A stretch of DNA of 64,000 nt from Micromonospora sp. Llam0 (GTDB lineage Bacteria > Actinomycetota > Actinomycetes > Mycobacteriales > Micromonosporaceae). Of the stretch, positions 8,452 to 16,861 are shown piece by piece. The notes beneath the pieces are model-generated. The model did not search any database. It saw only the letters and a list, made by a program, of their open reading frames with translations, and had not been told where the DNA came from. The first letter of the stretch is position 1; every line of letters begins with the position of its first letter. The DNA is taken from positions 558,001 to 622,000 of the forward strand of contig NZ_RJJY01000001.1 of NCBI RefSeq assembly GCF_003751085.1. The letters run 5' to 3'. Position numbers and translations under genes: made by a program.

Positions 8452-9247
8452 CGCCGGTCACCTCCTGTCCGGTGAGATGCGTCAGGATCAGCTCGGAGAC
8501 CTGTTCGGCCTGCTCCACGCTGGCCAGATGCGCGGCGTCGGCGACGATCCGCAGGGTGGCGTCGGGGATGCCGGCGACGATCGTCTCGCTGTGCGACGGC
8601 GGGGTGGCCGGGTCGTCGGCTCCGGCGATCACCAGGGTCGGCGCGGTGATCCTCGGCAGCAGCCCGGTCAGGTCCATCTGTCCGATCGCGACGCAGCATC
8701 CGGCGTACCCCTCGGCCGGGGTGGCCGCGATCATCTCGCGGGCGGCGGCGAAGACGTCGGGTCGCCGTACGGCGAACCCGGGGGTGAACCAGCGGGCCGC
8801 CACCGTGTCGGCCACCACCCCGGTGCCCTCGGCCCGCACCGTGGCCGCCCGGTCGGCCCACGCCTGCGCCGGGCCGAGCAGCGCCGAGGTGCAGCAGAGC
8901 ACCAGCCGGTCGACCCGGGCGGCGGCGTGCCCGGCCAGCCACATCCCGGTCATCCCGCCGAGGGACACCCCGGCCACGTGGACCCGGTCCAGCTCCAGGC
9001 GGTCCAGCAGGGCGAGCACGTCGGCCCCGAGATCGTCCAGACTGTACGGACCGGGCGGTACCGGGGAGCGGCCGTGCCCCCGGGTGTCGTAGCGCAGCAC
9101 CCGCAACCCGGCACCGGTGAGCACCGGCACCTGCGGATCCCACATCGCCCGGGTGCTGCCCAGCGAGTTGGCCAGCAGCACCACCGGCGCACCGTCGGGT
9201 CCGACGATCTCGTGGTCGACCGCCACCGGGTGGCTGTCGGCGGTCAT
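8429..9247 (-). CDS. pcaD: 3-oxoadipate enol-lactonase
   Basis: 272 residues of alpha/beta hydrolase fold. It opens beta-ketoadipate enol-lactone to beta-ketoadipate. The nucleophile elbow is GVSLGG with Ser95; the acid lies in AGADDPATPPSHSE and the histidine in VADAAHLASVEQ. The ATG at 9247 shares one base with the pcaB stop (TGATG), and a GGAGGACC ribosome site lies inside the end of pcaB, so translation is coupled. A longer in-frame opening upstream to 9637 is only the antisense-free overlap with pcaB and is not supported. Confidence 0.94.
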   Translation of the reverse strand: MTADSHPVAVDHEIVGPDGAPVVLLANSLGSTRAMWDPQVPVLTGAGLRVLRYDTRGHGRSPVPPGPYSLDDLGADVLALLDRLELDRVHVAGVSLGGMTGMWLAGHAAARVDRLVLCCTSALLGPAQAWADRAATVRAEGTGVVADTVAARWFTPGFAVRRPDVFAAAREMIAATPAEGYAGCCVAIGQMDLTGLLPRITAPTLVIAGADDPATPPSHSETIVAGIPDATLRIVADAAHLASVEQAEQVSELILTHLTGQEVTGDADRPAG

Positions 9248-10674
9248 CAGCGGTCCTCCTGAGTCGGTCGGCTGCGGTGGGCGCGCAGCGCCCGGTCGAT
9301 CAGTTCGCCGTACGCGCCGAGGTAGCCGGCCGGGTCGAGCAGCTCGGCCAGCTGCGCCCGGCTGAGTACCGTGCCCACCTGCGGGTCGGCGGCCAGCCGC
9401 TCGGCCAGCCCGGCGGCGGGCCCGCTGGTGACCGCCACCTTGACGATCTCGTTGGCCCGGTGCCGGCCGAGCTGCCCGGCCAGCGCCCCGCTGACCCGTT
9501 CGGCGAGCAGCGCCCCGCCGGTCAGGTCGAGGTTGGCCCGCATCCGTACGGCGTCCACCCGCAGCCCTTCCAGGCAGGTACGCAGCCAGTAGGCGGCCGA
9601 GCCGACCGACTCCAGCAGGTGGTTCAGCGCCCGCCACTCGGCGTGCCAGCCGCCGGCCGCCCGCTGGTGCTCCTGGGTCATCGCGGCCAGCAGGGTGGCG
9701 ACCAGACCGGGGGCCTGGCCGGCGCAGGCGACGGCGGTGACGGCGGCGACCGGGTTGCGTTTGTGCGGCAGGGTCGACGATCCGCCGGGGCGTTCCTCGG
9801 CCAACTCGGCGACCTCGGTCTGGGCGTGCAGCGTGACGTCGCGGGCGATCTTGCTGATGCTGCCGGCGGTGCCGCCGAGCACGCCGGCCAGCTCGGCCAG
9901 CCGGCTCCGGTCGGTGTGCCAGGGCAGCGGCGGGGCGGCCAGGTCGAGCTCGGCGGCGAGCCGGTCGACCAGGGCCGGGCCGGCGGCGCCGAACGCGGCC
10001 AGGGTGCCGGCGGCGCCACCGAGCTGGACGGCGGGGACCTCGTCGCGGACGGTGCCCAGCCGGCGGGCGGCGGTGTCCAGCGCGGTCAGCCAGCCGGCGG
10101 CGACCAGTCCGAAGGTGGTCGGCAGCGCCTGCTGCAGCAGGGTCCGGGCGGGCAGCAGCGTGTCCCGGTGCGTCTCGGCCAGCCGGGCGGCGGCCGAGGC
10201 GGCCCGCCGTACGTCGTCCAGCATCGGCCCCAGCGCCCGGCGGACGACCAGCATGGCGGCGGTGTCCAGGATGTCCTGGCTGGTGGCCCCGGCGTGCACG
10301 TACCGGGCGGTGTCCGGTCCGACAGCGGCGCGCAACGCGGCGACCAGCGGCACCACCGGGTTGCCGGCGCCGGTCGCACCCGCGCCGATCGCCGCCGGGT
10401 CGAACCGGTGGTCGCGGGCGGTGGCGGTGATCGCCTCGGCGGCGGCCGCCGGCACCGACCCGCAGGCCGCCTGGGCGCGGGCCAACGCAGCTTCGGCGTC
10501 GAGCATGGCGCGCAGCCAGGCCCGGTCGTCGACGGCGGCCCGGACCCCGCCGGCGGCGAGCAGCGGGTCGAACAGACCGACCGGCTCGGGATCGTCGACC
10601 GGCACCTCGTCGTCGACGGCCCGCCGACCGTCGATGGTGGACTCCGGGTCAGACGGCGAAAAAAACGGTTTCAT
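9247..10674 (-). CDS. pcaB: 3-carboxy-cis,cis-muconate cycloisomerase
   Basis: 475 residues, fumarase/aspartase superfamily. It lactonises 3-carboxy-cis,cis-muconate to 4-carboxymuconolactone. The family signature appears as GGSSTLPHKRNP, and AGATSQDILDTA carries the conserved TSQD segment. The N-terminal ~30 residues (to about PEPVGLFDPL) are acidic and extra to the family. The start at 10674 overlaps the end of pcaG by 26 bases; an internal start is possible, but none has a better ribosome site. Bacterial PcaB usually has about 450 residues, so the length fits. Confidence 0.93.
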   Translation of the reverse strand: MKPFFSPSDPESTIDGRRAVDDEVPVDDPEPVGLFDPLLAAGGVRAAVDDRAWLRAMLDAEAALARAQAACGSVPAAAAEAITATARDHRFDPAAIGAGATGAGNPVVPLVAALRAAVGPDTARYVHAGATSQDILDTAAMLVVRRALGPMLDDVRRAASAAARLAETHRDTLLPARTLLQQALPTTFGLVAAGWLTALDTAARRLGTVRDEVPAVQLGGAAGTLAAFGAAGPALVDRLAAELDLAAPPLPWHTDRSRLAELAGVLGGTAGSISKIARDVTLHAQTEVAELAEERPGGSSTLPHKRNPVAAVTAVACAGQAPGLVATLLAAMTQEHQRAAGGWHAEWRALNHLLESVGSAAYWLRTCLEGLRVDAVRMRANLDLTGGALLAERVSGALAGQLGRHRANEIVKVAVTSGPAAGLAERLAADPQVGTVLSRAQLAELLDPAGYLGAYGELIDRALRAHRSRPTQEDR

Positions 10675-11236
10675 GCTCGCCCTGCAGTCGGATGTCGAAC
10701 CGGTAGCCGTCCGGCCCGGCGGTCGCGATCAACGTGCCGCGTCGAGCCTGCGGCAGCCCGGTCAGCACCGGGTCGGCGGCGTTCGCGTCGGCCTCGTCCG
10801 GGAAGTAGATCCGGGTGACGACGCGGTGCAGCAGGCCACGGGCGAACACCGACACGGCGACGTGCGGGGCCTGCGGCTGCCCGTCCGGGCCGGGCACCGG
10901 CCCTGGCTTGCGGGTGCGCACCGCCCACCCGCCGGTCTCGTCGGTGGGGCAGCGGCCGAAGCCGCGGAACCCGGCCACCGCGCCGCGCGGATCGTCCGGA
11001 TGGTCGAACCGGCCCTGCGGGTCGGCCTGCCAGGTCTCGATCAGACCGTCCGGCACCGGGTCGCCGGCGCCGTCGAGGAGCCGGCCGCGCAGCCAGATCC
11101 CCGCCGGGTCGGTCTCGTCGACCACGAACGGCCCGTCCGGCCAGGGCAGGCCGATCCCCAGGTACGGCCCGACGGTCTGCGCCGGGGTCAGCCCGGTCTG
11201 CCGGTCCCAGTCCGACGCGGTCACGCTGGTCGTCAC
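10649..11236 (-). CDS. pcaG: protocatechuate 3,4-dioxygenase, alpha subunit
   Basis: 195 residues. It is the non-iron-binding partner of PcaH in the intradiol dioxygenase that cleaves protocatechuate to 3-carboxy-cis,cis-muconate. Typical segments are LTPAQTVGPYLGIGLPW, GAGDPVPDGLIETWQAD, GFGRCPTDETGGW and PHVAVSVFARGLLHRVVTRIYFPDE. The GTG at 11236 overlaps the pcaH stop (GTGA) and is preceded by GGAGG, giving tight coupling of the two subunits. As expected for the alpha chain, the His-X-His iron motif of the beta chain is absent. Confidence 0.95.
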   Translation of the reverse strand: MTTSVTASDWDRQTGLTPAQTVGPYLGIGLPWPDGPFVVDETDPAGIWLRGRLLDGAGDPVPDGLIETWQADPQGRFDHPDDPRGAVAGFRGFGRCPTDETGGWAVRTRKPGPVPGPDGQPQAPHVAVSVFARGLLHRVVTRIYFPDEADANAADPVLTGLPQARRGTLIATAGPDGYRFDIRLQGEHETVFFAV

Positions 11237-11979
11237 GATTCCTCCATCGGGGTCGCTTCGGTGCCGCGCAGCACGATGTCGAACCGGAAGCCGAGCGCCC
11301 ATTCCTCGACCGTGTTGGCCAGGTCGAAGCTGGCGATCAGCCGTTGCCGGGCGGCCGGGTCGGGGATCGAGTTGAAGATCGGGTCGTAGGCGAACAGCGG
11401 GTCGTCGGGGAAGTACATCTGGGTGACCAGCCGCTGGGTGAAGGCCCGACCGAACAGCGAGAAGTGGATGTGCGCCGGCCGCCACGCGTTGACGTGGTTG
11501 CGCCACGGGTAGGCGCCGGGCTTGATGGTGACGAACCGGTAGCGGCCCATCGAGTCGGTCATCGCCCGGCCGACGCCGGTGAAGTGCGGATCGAGCGGTA
11601 CGTCGTGCTGGTCGAGCTTGTGCAGGTAGCGCCCGCCGGCGTTGGCCTGCCAGACCTCCACCAGGGTGTCCGGCACCGGCCGGCCGTCGCTGTCGCGGAC
11701 CTGGCCGTGCACGACGATCCGCTGCCCCTGCGCTTCGCCGTCGCCGCTGCGGCTCAGGTCGGCGTCGGCTGCGGTGACCCGGCCCTCGCCGAGCAGTGGG
11801 CCGGTGATCTCGGTGAGCGTCTGCGGGAGCAGCACCGGCGACTCGGCCGGGGCGCGCAGCACGGTGGACTTGTAGCCGGGGGAGAGCAGCGGCGGGTGCA
11901 CGGCGGCGTCGTCGCGCCGGTAGCGCGGCAGGAGCAGCCCGCCGGGGCGGTCGGCCCGTACGGGCGTGGTGTCGGGCAT
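11233..11979 (-). CDS. pcaH: protocatechuate 3,4-dioxygenase, beta subunit
   Basis: 248 residues. It is the iron-binding subunit of the intradiol dioxygenase. The four ferric-iron ligands can be placed: Tyr118 (GGRYLH), Tyr157 (KPGAYPW), His170 and His172 (RPAHIHFS). Their spacing (39, 13, 2) equals that of the Pseudomonas putida ligands Tyr408, Tyr447, His460 and His462. The ATG at 11979 follows a strong AAGGAGG (11987-11993). There is a 35-base gap to pcaJ upstream and a four-base overlap with pcaG downstream. Confidence 0.97.
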   Translation of the reverse strand: MPDTTPVRADRPGGLLLPRYRRDDAAVHPPLLSPGYKSTVLRAPAESPVLLPQTLTEITGPLLGEGRVTAADADLSRSGDGEAQGQRIVVHGQVRDSDGRPVPDTLVEVWQANAGGRYLHKLDQHDVPLDPHFTGVGRAMTDSMGRYRFVTIKPGAYPWRNHVNAWRPAHIHFSLFGRAFTQRLVTQMYFPDDPLFAYDPIFNSIPDPAARQRLIASFDLANTVEEWALGFRFDIVLRGTEATPMEES

Positions 11980-12014
11980 GACGGTGCCTCCTTGGTCAGC
12001 TCTTCCCGCCGGGG

Positions 12015-12782
12015 TCAGGGGTTCAGCAGTTGGCGCAGCGCGGTCAGCTCCTGCGGGGTGGGTTCGTCGGTGGTGGTCAGGTCGGCGGCGACCTTCAGCG
12101 GCCAGCCGGTGGCCGCCACGGCCTGCTCGACGCCCACGCCGGGGTGCAGCTGGGTGAGGGTCAGCTCGCAGGTGGCCGGGTCCGGGCGCAGCATGCCGAG
12201 GTCGGTGATGACCAGGGTGGGACCCCGGCCACGCAGGCCGAGGCGTTGCCGGTCGCCGGGGCCTGCGCCGAAGCCGACCGAGGTGACGAAGTCGACCCGG
12301 TCGACGAACGTACGCCGGCTCTGCGGCACGATGACGATCACCTCGCCGCACGAGGCGGCGATCTCCGGGGCTCCGCCCGCGCCGGGCAGCCGTACCTTCG
12401 GGTCGGTGTAGTCGGTGCCGATCACCGTGGTGTTGATGTTGGCGTACCGGTCGATCTGCGCCGCGCCGAGGAAGCCGACGTCGATCCGGCCGGGCTGCAG
12501 CCAGTAGTTGAAGATCTCCGGCACCGAGACGACCGTGTCGGCGGTCTCGGCGAGCACCCCGTCGCCGATGGACAGCGGCAGCCGACCGGGCTTGGCGCCG
12601 ATGGTGCCGGACTCGTAGACCAGCACCAGGTTGGGGGAGTGGGTCCGTCGGGCCAGGTTGGCGGCGGTGCTGGGCCGGCCGATGCCGACGAAGCAGCGGG
12701 CGTCGTCGCGCAGCGCCCGGGCGGCGGCGACGGTCATCATCTCGTCGCGGGTGAACCCCTCGACAGACTGCGGCTCGTTCAC
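12015..12782 (-). CDS. pcaJ: 3-oxoadipate CoA-transferase, beta subunit (GctB/CatJ-type)
   Basis: 255 residues. With PcaI it transfers CoA from succinyl-CoA to beta-ketoadipate. The start is the GTG at 12782, overlapping the pcaI stop. VNEPQSVEGFTRDEMMTVAAARAL followed by FVGIGRPSTAANLARRTHSPNLVLVYESGTIG is the pattern of the glutaconate CoA-transferase-like branch. Glu57 in the YESG motif is the likely catalytic glutamate. This branch includes CatIJ-type enzymes rather than the shorter PcaIJ of P. putida, so the symbol reflects the pathway role rather than closest ancestry. Confidence 0.9.
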   Translation of the reverse strand: MNEPQSVEGFTRDEMMTVAAARALRDDARCFVGIGRPSTAANLARRTHSPNLVLVYESGTIGAKPGRLPLSIGDGVLAETADTVVSVPEIFNYWLQPGRIDVGFLGAAQIDRYANINTTVIGTDYTDPKVRLPGAGGAPEIAASCGEVIVIVPQSRRTFVDRVDFVTSVGFGAGPGDRQRLGLRGRGPTLVITDLGMLRPDPATCELTLTQLHPGVGVEQAVAATGWPLKVAADLTTTDEPTPQELTALRQLLNP

Positions 12783-13618
12783 TCGGCACCACCGTACGTC
12801 GGATCGGTCCCCGCCGGGGCCAGGACGTGTTCGTCGAGCCACCGGGTGAAGGTCTCCCGGTCCCGGCTGATCTCGTCCCACTGCTGGTAGTAGTCGTTGG
12901 CCCGGTCGCTGTAGTCCATCGCGTACGACGGGTGCGCCCCACCGGGCACCTCGGCGACCCGGGTGACCGCCCAGCCGGGCAGCACCACCGCGCCGGGGCG
13001 GGGGGTCAGCTCGTCGGCGATCTCCTCGACGGTGACCAGGGACCGTGCGGACGCCAGCACGACCTCCTTGTGGACCCCGGTGATGCCCCAGATCTGCACG
13101 TTGCCGTGCCGGTCGGCGCGTTGGGCGTGCACGATGCCGACGTCGGGGTTGAGCGCCGGTACGGCGGTGAGCACCTCGCCGGTGAACGGACAGCTGATCG
13201 GCGCGATGGTCGGGGTGCGGTCGACGAGGTCCGTGCCGACGTAGCCGCGGAGTACGGCGAACGGCAGGCCGGCGGCGCCGGCGACGTACCGGTTGGCCAT
13301 CCCGGCGTGGCTGTGCTCCTCGATCTCCAGTGGTCGGGGCCAGCCGCGCTGCACGGCGTCGCGGAACCGGTGCAGCGAACCGACGCCGGGGTTGCCGGCC
13401 CAGCTGAAGATCAGCTTCTTGGCGCAGCCGGCGCCGATCAGCTGGTCGTAGACGACGTCCGGGGTCATCCGGATCAGCGTGAGGTCGCGTCGGCCCTGTC
13501 GGATGATTTCCTGCCCGGCCGCGGTGGGGATCAGGTGGGTGAATCCCTCCAGGGCGACGCTGTCGCCGTCGTGGACCAGGTCGGCGACAGCGTCAGCCAG
13601 CGAGGAAATTTCAGCCAT
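12779..13618 (-). CDS. pcaI: 3-oxoadipate CoA-transferase, alpha subunit (GctA/CatI-type)
   Basis: 279 residues, first gene of the pcaIJHGBDC-pcaR run. Typical alpha-subunit features are DSVALEGFTHLIPTAAGQEIIRQ near the N-terminus, then SWAGNPGVGSLHRFRDAV and EEHSHAGMANRYVAGAAGLPFA. Its length and the YYQQWDEISRD tail fit the GctA-like branch. The ATG at 13618 has only a weak ribosome site (CGGGAATG). A 15-bp palindrome at 13650-13664, overlapping the pobA stop codon, lies about 30 bases upstream and is the likely PcaR site, so the run probably has its own promoter besides readthrough from pobA. Confidence 0.9.
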   Translation of the reverse strand: MAEISSLADAVADLVHDGDSVALEGFTHLIPTAAGQEIIRQGRRDLTLIRMTPDVVYDQLIGAGCAKKLIFSWAGNPGVGSLHRFRDAVQRGWPRPLEIEEHSHAGMANRYVAGAAGLPFAVLRGYVGTDLVDRTPTIAPISCPFTGEVLTAVPALNPDVGIVHAQRADRHGNVQIWGITGVHKEVVLASARSLVTVEEIADELTPRPGAVVLPGWAVTRVAEVPGGAHPSYAMDYSDRANDYYQQWDEISRDRETFTRWLDEHVLAPAGTDPTYGGAE

Positions 13619-13649
13619 GCATCATTCCCGGTGCGTGTGATGAACAAAA

Positions 13650-13664
13650 GTTCGCTAAGCGAAC
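13650..13664. promoter_or_regulatory. candidate PcaR operator upstream of pcaI
   Basis: GTTCGCTAAGCGAAC: a 6-bp inverted repeat (GTTCGC/GCGAAC) around TAA. It closely resembles the P. putida PcaR site GTTCGATAATCGCAC known from the literature. It covers the pobA stop codon and lies 32 bases before the pcaI ATG. A near-copy is found at 14975-14989. Confidence 0.65.
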
Positions 13665-14878
13665 GGTACGGCCGGGGTCGCGGGCGTGTCAACGCGGCTG
13701 CTCCAGTCCAGCGGCAGCCCCACGTAGTTCTCCGCCAGGGTGGTCGCCGCCGCGGTGGAGGTCGTCACGTACTCGAGTTGGGCCACCTGGAGCCGGTGGC
13801 TGAACTCGTCGGCGTCGGTGGGCCGGTGCAGCAGCCCGGTCATCCAGGACGAGAAGTGCTGGACCCGCCAGATCCGGCGCAGGCACCGGGCCGAGTACTC
13901 GTCCAGCCCGGTCCCGCGTCCCTGACGGAACCAGGTGGTCAGCGCCTCGGCCAGGAAGCGGACGTCGGCGACCGCCAGGTTCAGCCCTTTCGCGCCGGTC
14001 GGCGGCACGATGTGCGCCGCGTCGCCGGCCAGGAACAGCTGGCCGTAGCGCATCGGTTCGGTAACGAAGCTGCGCATCGGGGTCACCCCCTGCTCCAGGA
14101 TCGGGCCCTCCTTCAAGGTGAAGCCGTCGTTGGTCGCCAGCCGGGTGTGCAGCTCGTCCCAGATCCGCGCGGTCGGCCAGTCGCTCAGCTCGGTCCCGTT
14201 GGGCACCTGCAGGTAGAGCCGGGTCACCTCGGGGCTGCGCATGCTGTGCAGGGCGAACCCGCGTTCGTGCTGGGCGTAGATCAGCTCGTGCGCCGAGGGG
14301 GCGGCCTGGGCCAGCACCCCGAGCCAGCTGAACGGGTAGGTGTGCTCGACGGTGCGCCGGGCCGAGGCGGGGATGCTGCCCCGGGAGACCCCGTGGAAAC
14401 CGTCACATCCGGCAACCACCAGGCAGTTCAGTTCGCGTATCGTGCCCTCGTGCGCGAACCGGATGACCGGGGCATCGCTGTCGATCCCGGCCAGCTCGAC
14501 GTCGGTGACATCGAACAGGATCTCACCGCCGGCTGCCAGCCGGGCGGCGATCAGGTCCTTCACCACCTCCTGCTGACCGTAGACGGTGATCCCTCGCCCG
14601 CTGGTCAGCGCGGCCAGGTCGATTCGTCGGCTGACGCCCTCGAAGCGCAGCTCAAGGCCGGTGTGCACGAGTCCTTCGCGGCGCATCCGGGCACCGACGC
14701 CGGTGTCGGCGAGCAGCTGCGCCGTGTCGTGTTCGAGCACCCCGGCCCGGACCCGGCTCTCCACGTACGCCCGGCTGCGGGTCTCCAGCACGACCGAGTC
14801 GATACCCTCCAGATGCAGCAGATGGGAGAGCATCAAGCCTGCTGGTCCCGCTCCGATGATGCCAACCTGGGTTCGCAC
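13655..14878 (-). CDS. pobA: 4-hydroxybenzoate 3-monooxygenase
   Basis: 407 residues. This FAD and NAD(P)H-dependent aromatic hydroxylase converts 4-hydroxybenzoate to protocatechuate, feeding the pca genes. Visible motifs are the Rossmann loop VGIIGAGPAGLMLSHLL, the DG motif GCDGFHGVSRGSIPA and the GD motif LFLAGDAAHIVPPTGAKGLNLA. Alignment of the N-terminus with P. fluorescens PobA (MKTQVAIIGAG) makes the GTG at 14878 the start, with GGAGGGAG before it; the frame opens further upstream to 14929 but those 17 residues are not family-like. The C-terminal tail is slightly longer than the ~394-residue relatives. Confidence 0.95.
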   Translation of the reverse strand: MRTQVGIIGAGPAGLMLSHLLHLEGIDSVVLETRSRAYVESRVRAGVLEHDTAQLLADTGVGARMRREGLVHTGLELRFEGVSRRIDLAALTSGRGITVYGQQEVVKDLIAARLAAGGEILFDVTDVELAGIDSDAPVIRFAHEGTIRELNCLVVAGCDGFHGVSRGSIPASARRTVEHTYPFSWLGVLAQAAPSAHELIYAQHERGFALHSMRSPEVTRLYLQVPNGTELSDWPTARIWDELHTRLATNDGFTLKEGPILEQGVTPMRSFVTEPMRYGQLFLAGDAAHIVPPTGAKGLNLAVADVRFLAEALTTWFRQGRGTGLDEYSARCLRRIWRVQHFSSWMTGLLHRPTDADEFSHRLQVAQLEYVTTSTAAATTLAENYVGLPLDWSSRVDTPATPAVPFA

Positions 14879-14955
14879 GACGCTCCCTCCACCTGCCGGA
14901 TTGGCAGGGACTTTTCCGATATGTGACATTGACGTGAGCCCTCGGCGGGCCGTAC

Positions 14956-14989
14956 GTTCATCATAAGAACCACCGTTCGGTCAGCGAAC
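14956..14989. promoter_or_regulatory. divergent pobA/ABC-transporter control region with two PcaR-type palindromes
   Basis: Two 15-bp elements with GTTC...GAAC ends lie 19 bp apart centre to centre: GTTCATCATAAGAAC (14956-14970) and GTTCGGTCAGCGAAC (14975-14989). The second differs from the pcaI site (13650-13664) at only two bases. On the pobA strand a TTCGCT hexamer within the second element is followed 17 bases later by TATGAT, a plausible sigma-70 promoter, so regulator binding would overlap the -35. The divergent transporter start is at 15033. Confidence 0.6.
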
Positions 14990-15032
14990 ACCCCTGACCG
15001 ACTCAACCTCAAACCCATCCCCTGGAGGTCCC

Positions 15033-15995
15033 ATGCGACGGCCCCTCGTCGCCCTCACCCTGGCTGCCGCGCTGCTGGTCACCGCCGCCTGTGGTTCCGA
15101 CTCGTCCACCGACGAGGCCGGCGGCACCGACGACGTCACCGACGTCACCGTCGGCATCATCCCGATCGTCGACGTCGCACCGATCTACCTCGGTGAGGAG
15201 AAAGGCTTCTTCGCCAAGCGCGGCATCAACCTGACCATGGAGAGCGGCCAAGGTGGCGCCGCCATCGTCCCCGGCGTGGTCAGCGAGCAGTTCCAGTTCG
15301 GCTTCAGCAACGTGACCTCGCTGCTCAGCGCGCAGACCGCCGACGTGCCGGTGCAGATCGTCGCCAACGGCGTGGCCTCGACCGGCAACCCCGAGGCCGA
15401 CTTCGGCGGCGTGGTGGTCCGCGAGGACAGCCCGATCCAGACCCCGGCCGACCTGGCCGGCAAGAAGGTCGCGGTGAACACGCTGAAGAACATCGGCGAC
15501 ACCAGCGTCCGCGAGTCGGTGCGCAAGGCCGGCGGCAACCCGGACGACATCGAGTTCGTCGAGATGGCGTTCCCGCAGATGCCGGCCGCCGTCGCCAACG
15601 GCGACGTCGACGCCGCCTGGATGGTCGAGCCGTCGCTCGCCATCGCCAAGGACGCCGGTGGCCGGGTGGTCGCCTGGAACTTCGTCGACACCGCCCCGAA
15701 CCTGACGGTCGCGGTCTACTTCACCAGCACCAAGCTCGCCCAGGAGAACCCCGAGCTGGTCGAGAACTTCCAGGAGGCGATGGCCGAGTCGCTGTCCTAC
15801 GCCAACGCACACCCCGACGAGGTGCGTACCGTGCTGCGCAGCTACACCGACATCGACCAGGCGATCCTGGACGCGATGACGCTGCCGATGTGGCCGGCCG
15901 AGATCAACCGGGCGTCGATCGAGCGGGTCGCCGAGCTCGGTCTCGCCGACGGTGTCTTCGCGTCCGAGCCCGATCTGGACGCGCTGCTGCCGTGA
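15033..15995 (+). CDS. ABC transporter substrate-binding lipoprotein (NMT1/SsuA/TauA type)
   Basis: 320 residues. A signal peptide ends in the lipobox VTAAC with Cys20 as the lipidation site. The mature part (VTVGIIPIVDVAPIYLGEEKGFFAKRGINLTMESGQGGAAIVPGV) is typical of NMT1/SsuA-like binding proteins, which bind aromatic or sulphonated acids, nitrates or pyrimidine precursors. CTGGAGG precedes the ATG. It is the first gene of SBP-permease-permease-ATPase-pcaF, divergent from pobA across shared PcaR-like sites, so import of 4-hydroxybenzoate, protocatechuate or a related aromatic acid is inferred. Confidence 0.88.
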   Translation: MRRPLVALTLAAALLVTAACGSDSSTDEAGGTDDVTDVTVGIIPIVDVAPIYLGEEKGFFAKRGINLTMESGQGGAAIVPGVVSEQFQFGFSNVTSLLSAQTADVPVQIVANGVASTGNPEADFGGVVVREDSPIQTPADLAGKKVAVNTLKNIGDTSVRESVRKAGGNPDDIEFVEMAFPQMPAAVANGDVDAAWMVEPSLAIAKDAGGRVVAWNFVDTAPNLTVAVYFTSTKLAQENPELVENFQEAMAESLSYANAHPDEVRTVLRSYTDIDQAILDAMTLPMWPAEINRASIERVAELGLADGVFASEPDLDALLP

Positions 15996-16861
15996 CAGCG
16001 GTCGACAACACCCCGGTCGGGGCCGGCTCCGCCGGCCCCGACCGGGGCACGTCAGCAGCAGCCCACCGGGCCGTACCGAGCCGGCGCCGTCGGCCGCCGA
16101 CGGCGCTGCTCGGCGTCGCCGGCCTGGCCGGTCTGCTGGTCCTGGTGCAGGTCCTCCCGTCGACCCCGCTCGTCTCGCCGCGCTACCTGCCGCCGGCCAC
16201 CGAGATTCTCGCCGCCCTGGTCGAGCTGCTCGGCGACGGCGCCTTCTGGTCGGCGCTCGGCGACACCCTGACCGGCTGGGCGATCGGCCTGGCCATCGCG
16301 GTCACCGCCGGCATCGTGCTCGGCGTACTCATCGGCTCGGTGCCGGCGCTGCGCGCGGTCACCGCCTCGACCATCGAGTTCCTGCGGCCGATCCCGTCGG
16401 TCGCGCTGATCCCGCTCGCCGTGCTGCTCTACGGCACCGGTCTGGAATCCACCCTGCTGTTGGTCGTCTACGCCGCGTTCTGGCAGGTGCTGGTCCAGGT
16501 CCTGTACGGCGTACAGGACGTCGACCCGGTCGCCGACGAAACCGCCCGCAGCTACGGCCTCGGCCGGTGGGCCCGGATCCGCCACGTCATCTGGCCGACC
16601 TCGCTGCCGTACGTGATGACCGGCGTGCGGCTCGCCGCCGCGGTCGCCCTGGTGCTGGCGATCACCGCGGAACTGGTCATCGGCGCACCCGGGCTGGGCA
16701 ACCGGATCGCCGTCGCGCAGACCTCCGGCGCGGTCGACCTGATGTACGCCCTGGTGGTGGTCACCGGGCTGCTCGGCGTCGGGATCAACCTGATCGCCCG
16801 GGCGGTCGAGCGGCGGGCACTGTCCTGGCACCAGTCGATGCGCGGCGAGGTGATCGTGTGA
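15992..16861 (+). CDS. ABC transporter permease (SsuC/TauC type), first
   Basis: 289 residues. The start is the GTG at 15992 overlapping the binding-protein stop (GTGA). After a basic N-terminal tail there is a helix at about 40-58 and five or more further hydrophobic segments. The coupling-loop signature of the family is visible as ETARSYGLGRWARIRHVIWPTSLPYVMTG cut across about residues 180-208. It should form a heterodimeric membrane channel with the next gene, which it overlaps by four bases. A longer in-frame opening back to 15890 would overlap the binding protein by about 100 bases and is not adopted. Confidence 0.9.
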   Translation: MTAVDNTPVGAGSAGPDRGTSAAAHRAVPSRRRRPPTALLGVAGLAGLLVLVQVLPSTPLVSPRYLPPATEILAALVELLGDGAFWSALGDTLTGWAIGLAIAVTAGIVLGVLIGSVPALRAVTASTIEFLRPIPSVALIPLAVLLYGTGLESTLLLVVYAAFWQVLVQVLYGVQDVDPVADETARSYGLGRWARIRHVIWPTSLPYVMTGVRLAAAVALVLAITAELVIGAPGLGNRIAVAQTSGAVDLMYALVVVTGLLGVGINLIARAVERRALSWHQSMRGEVIV

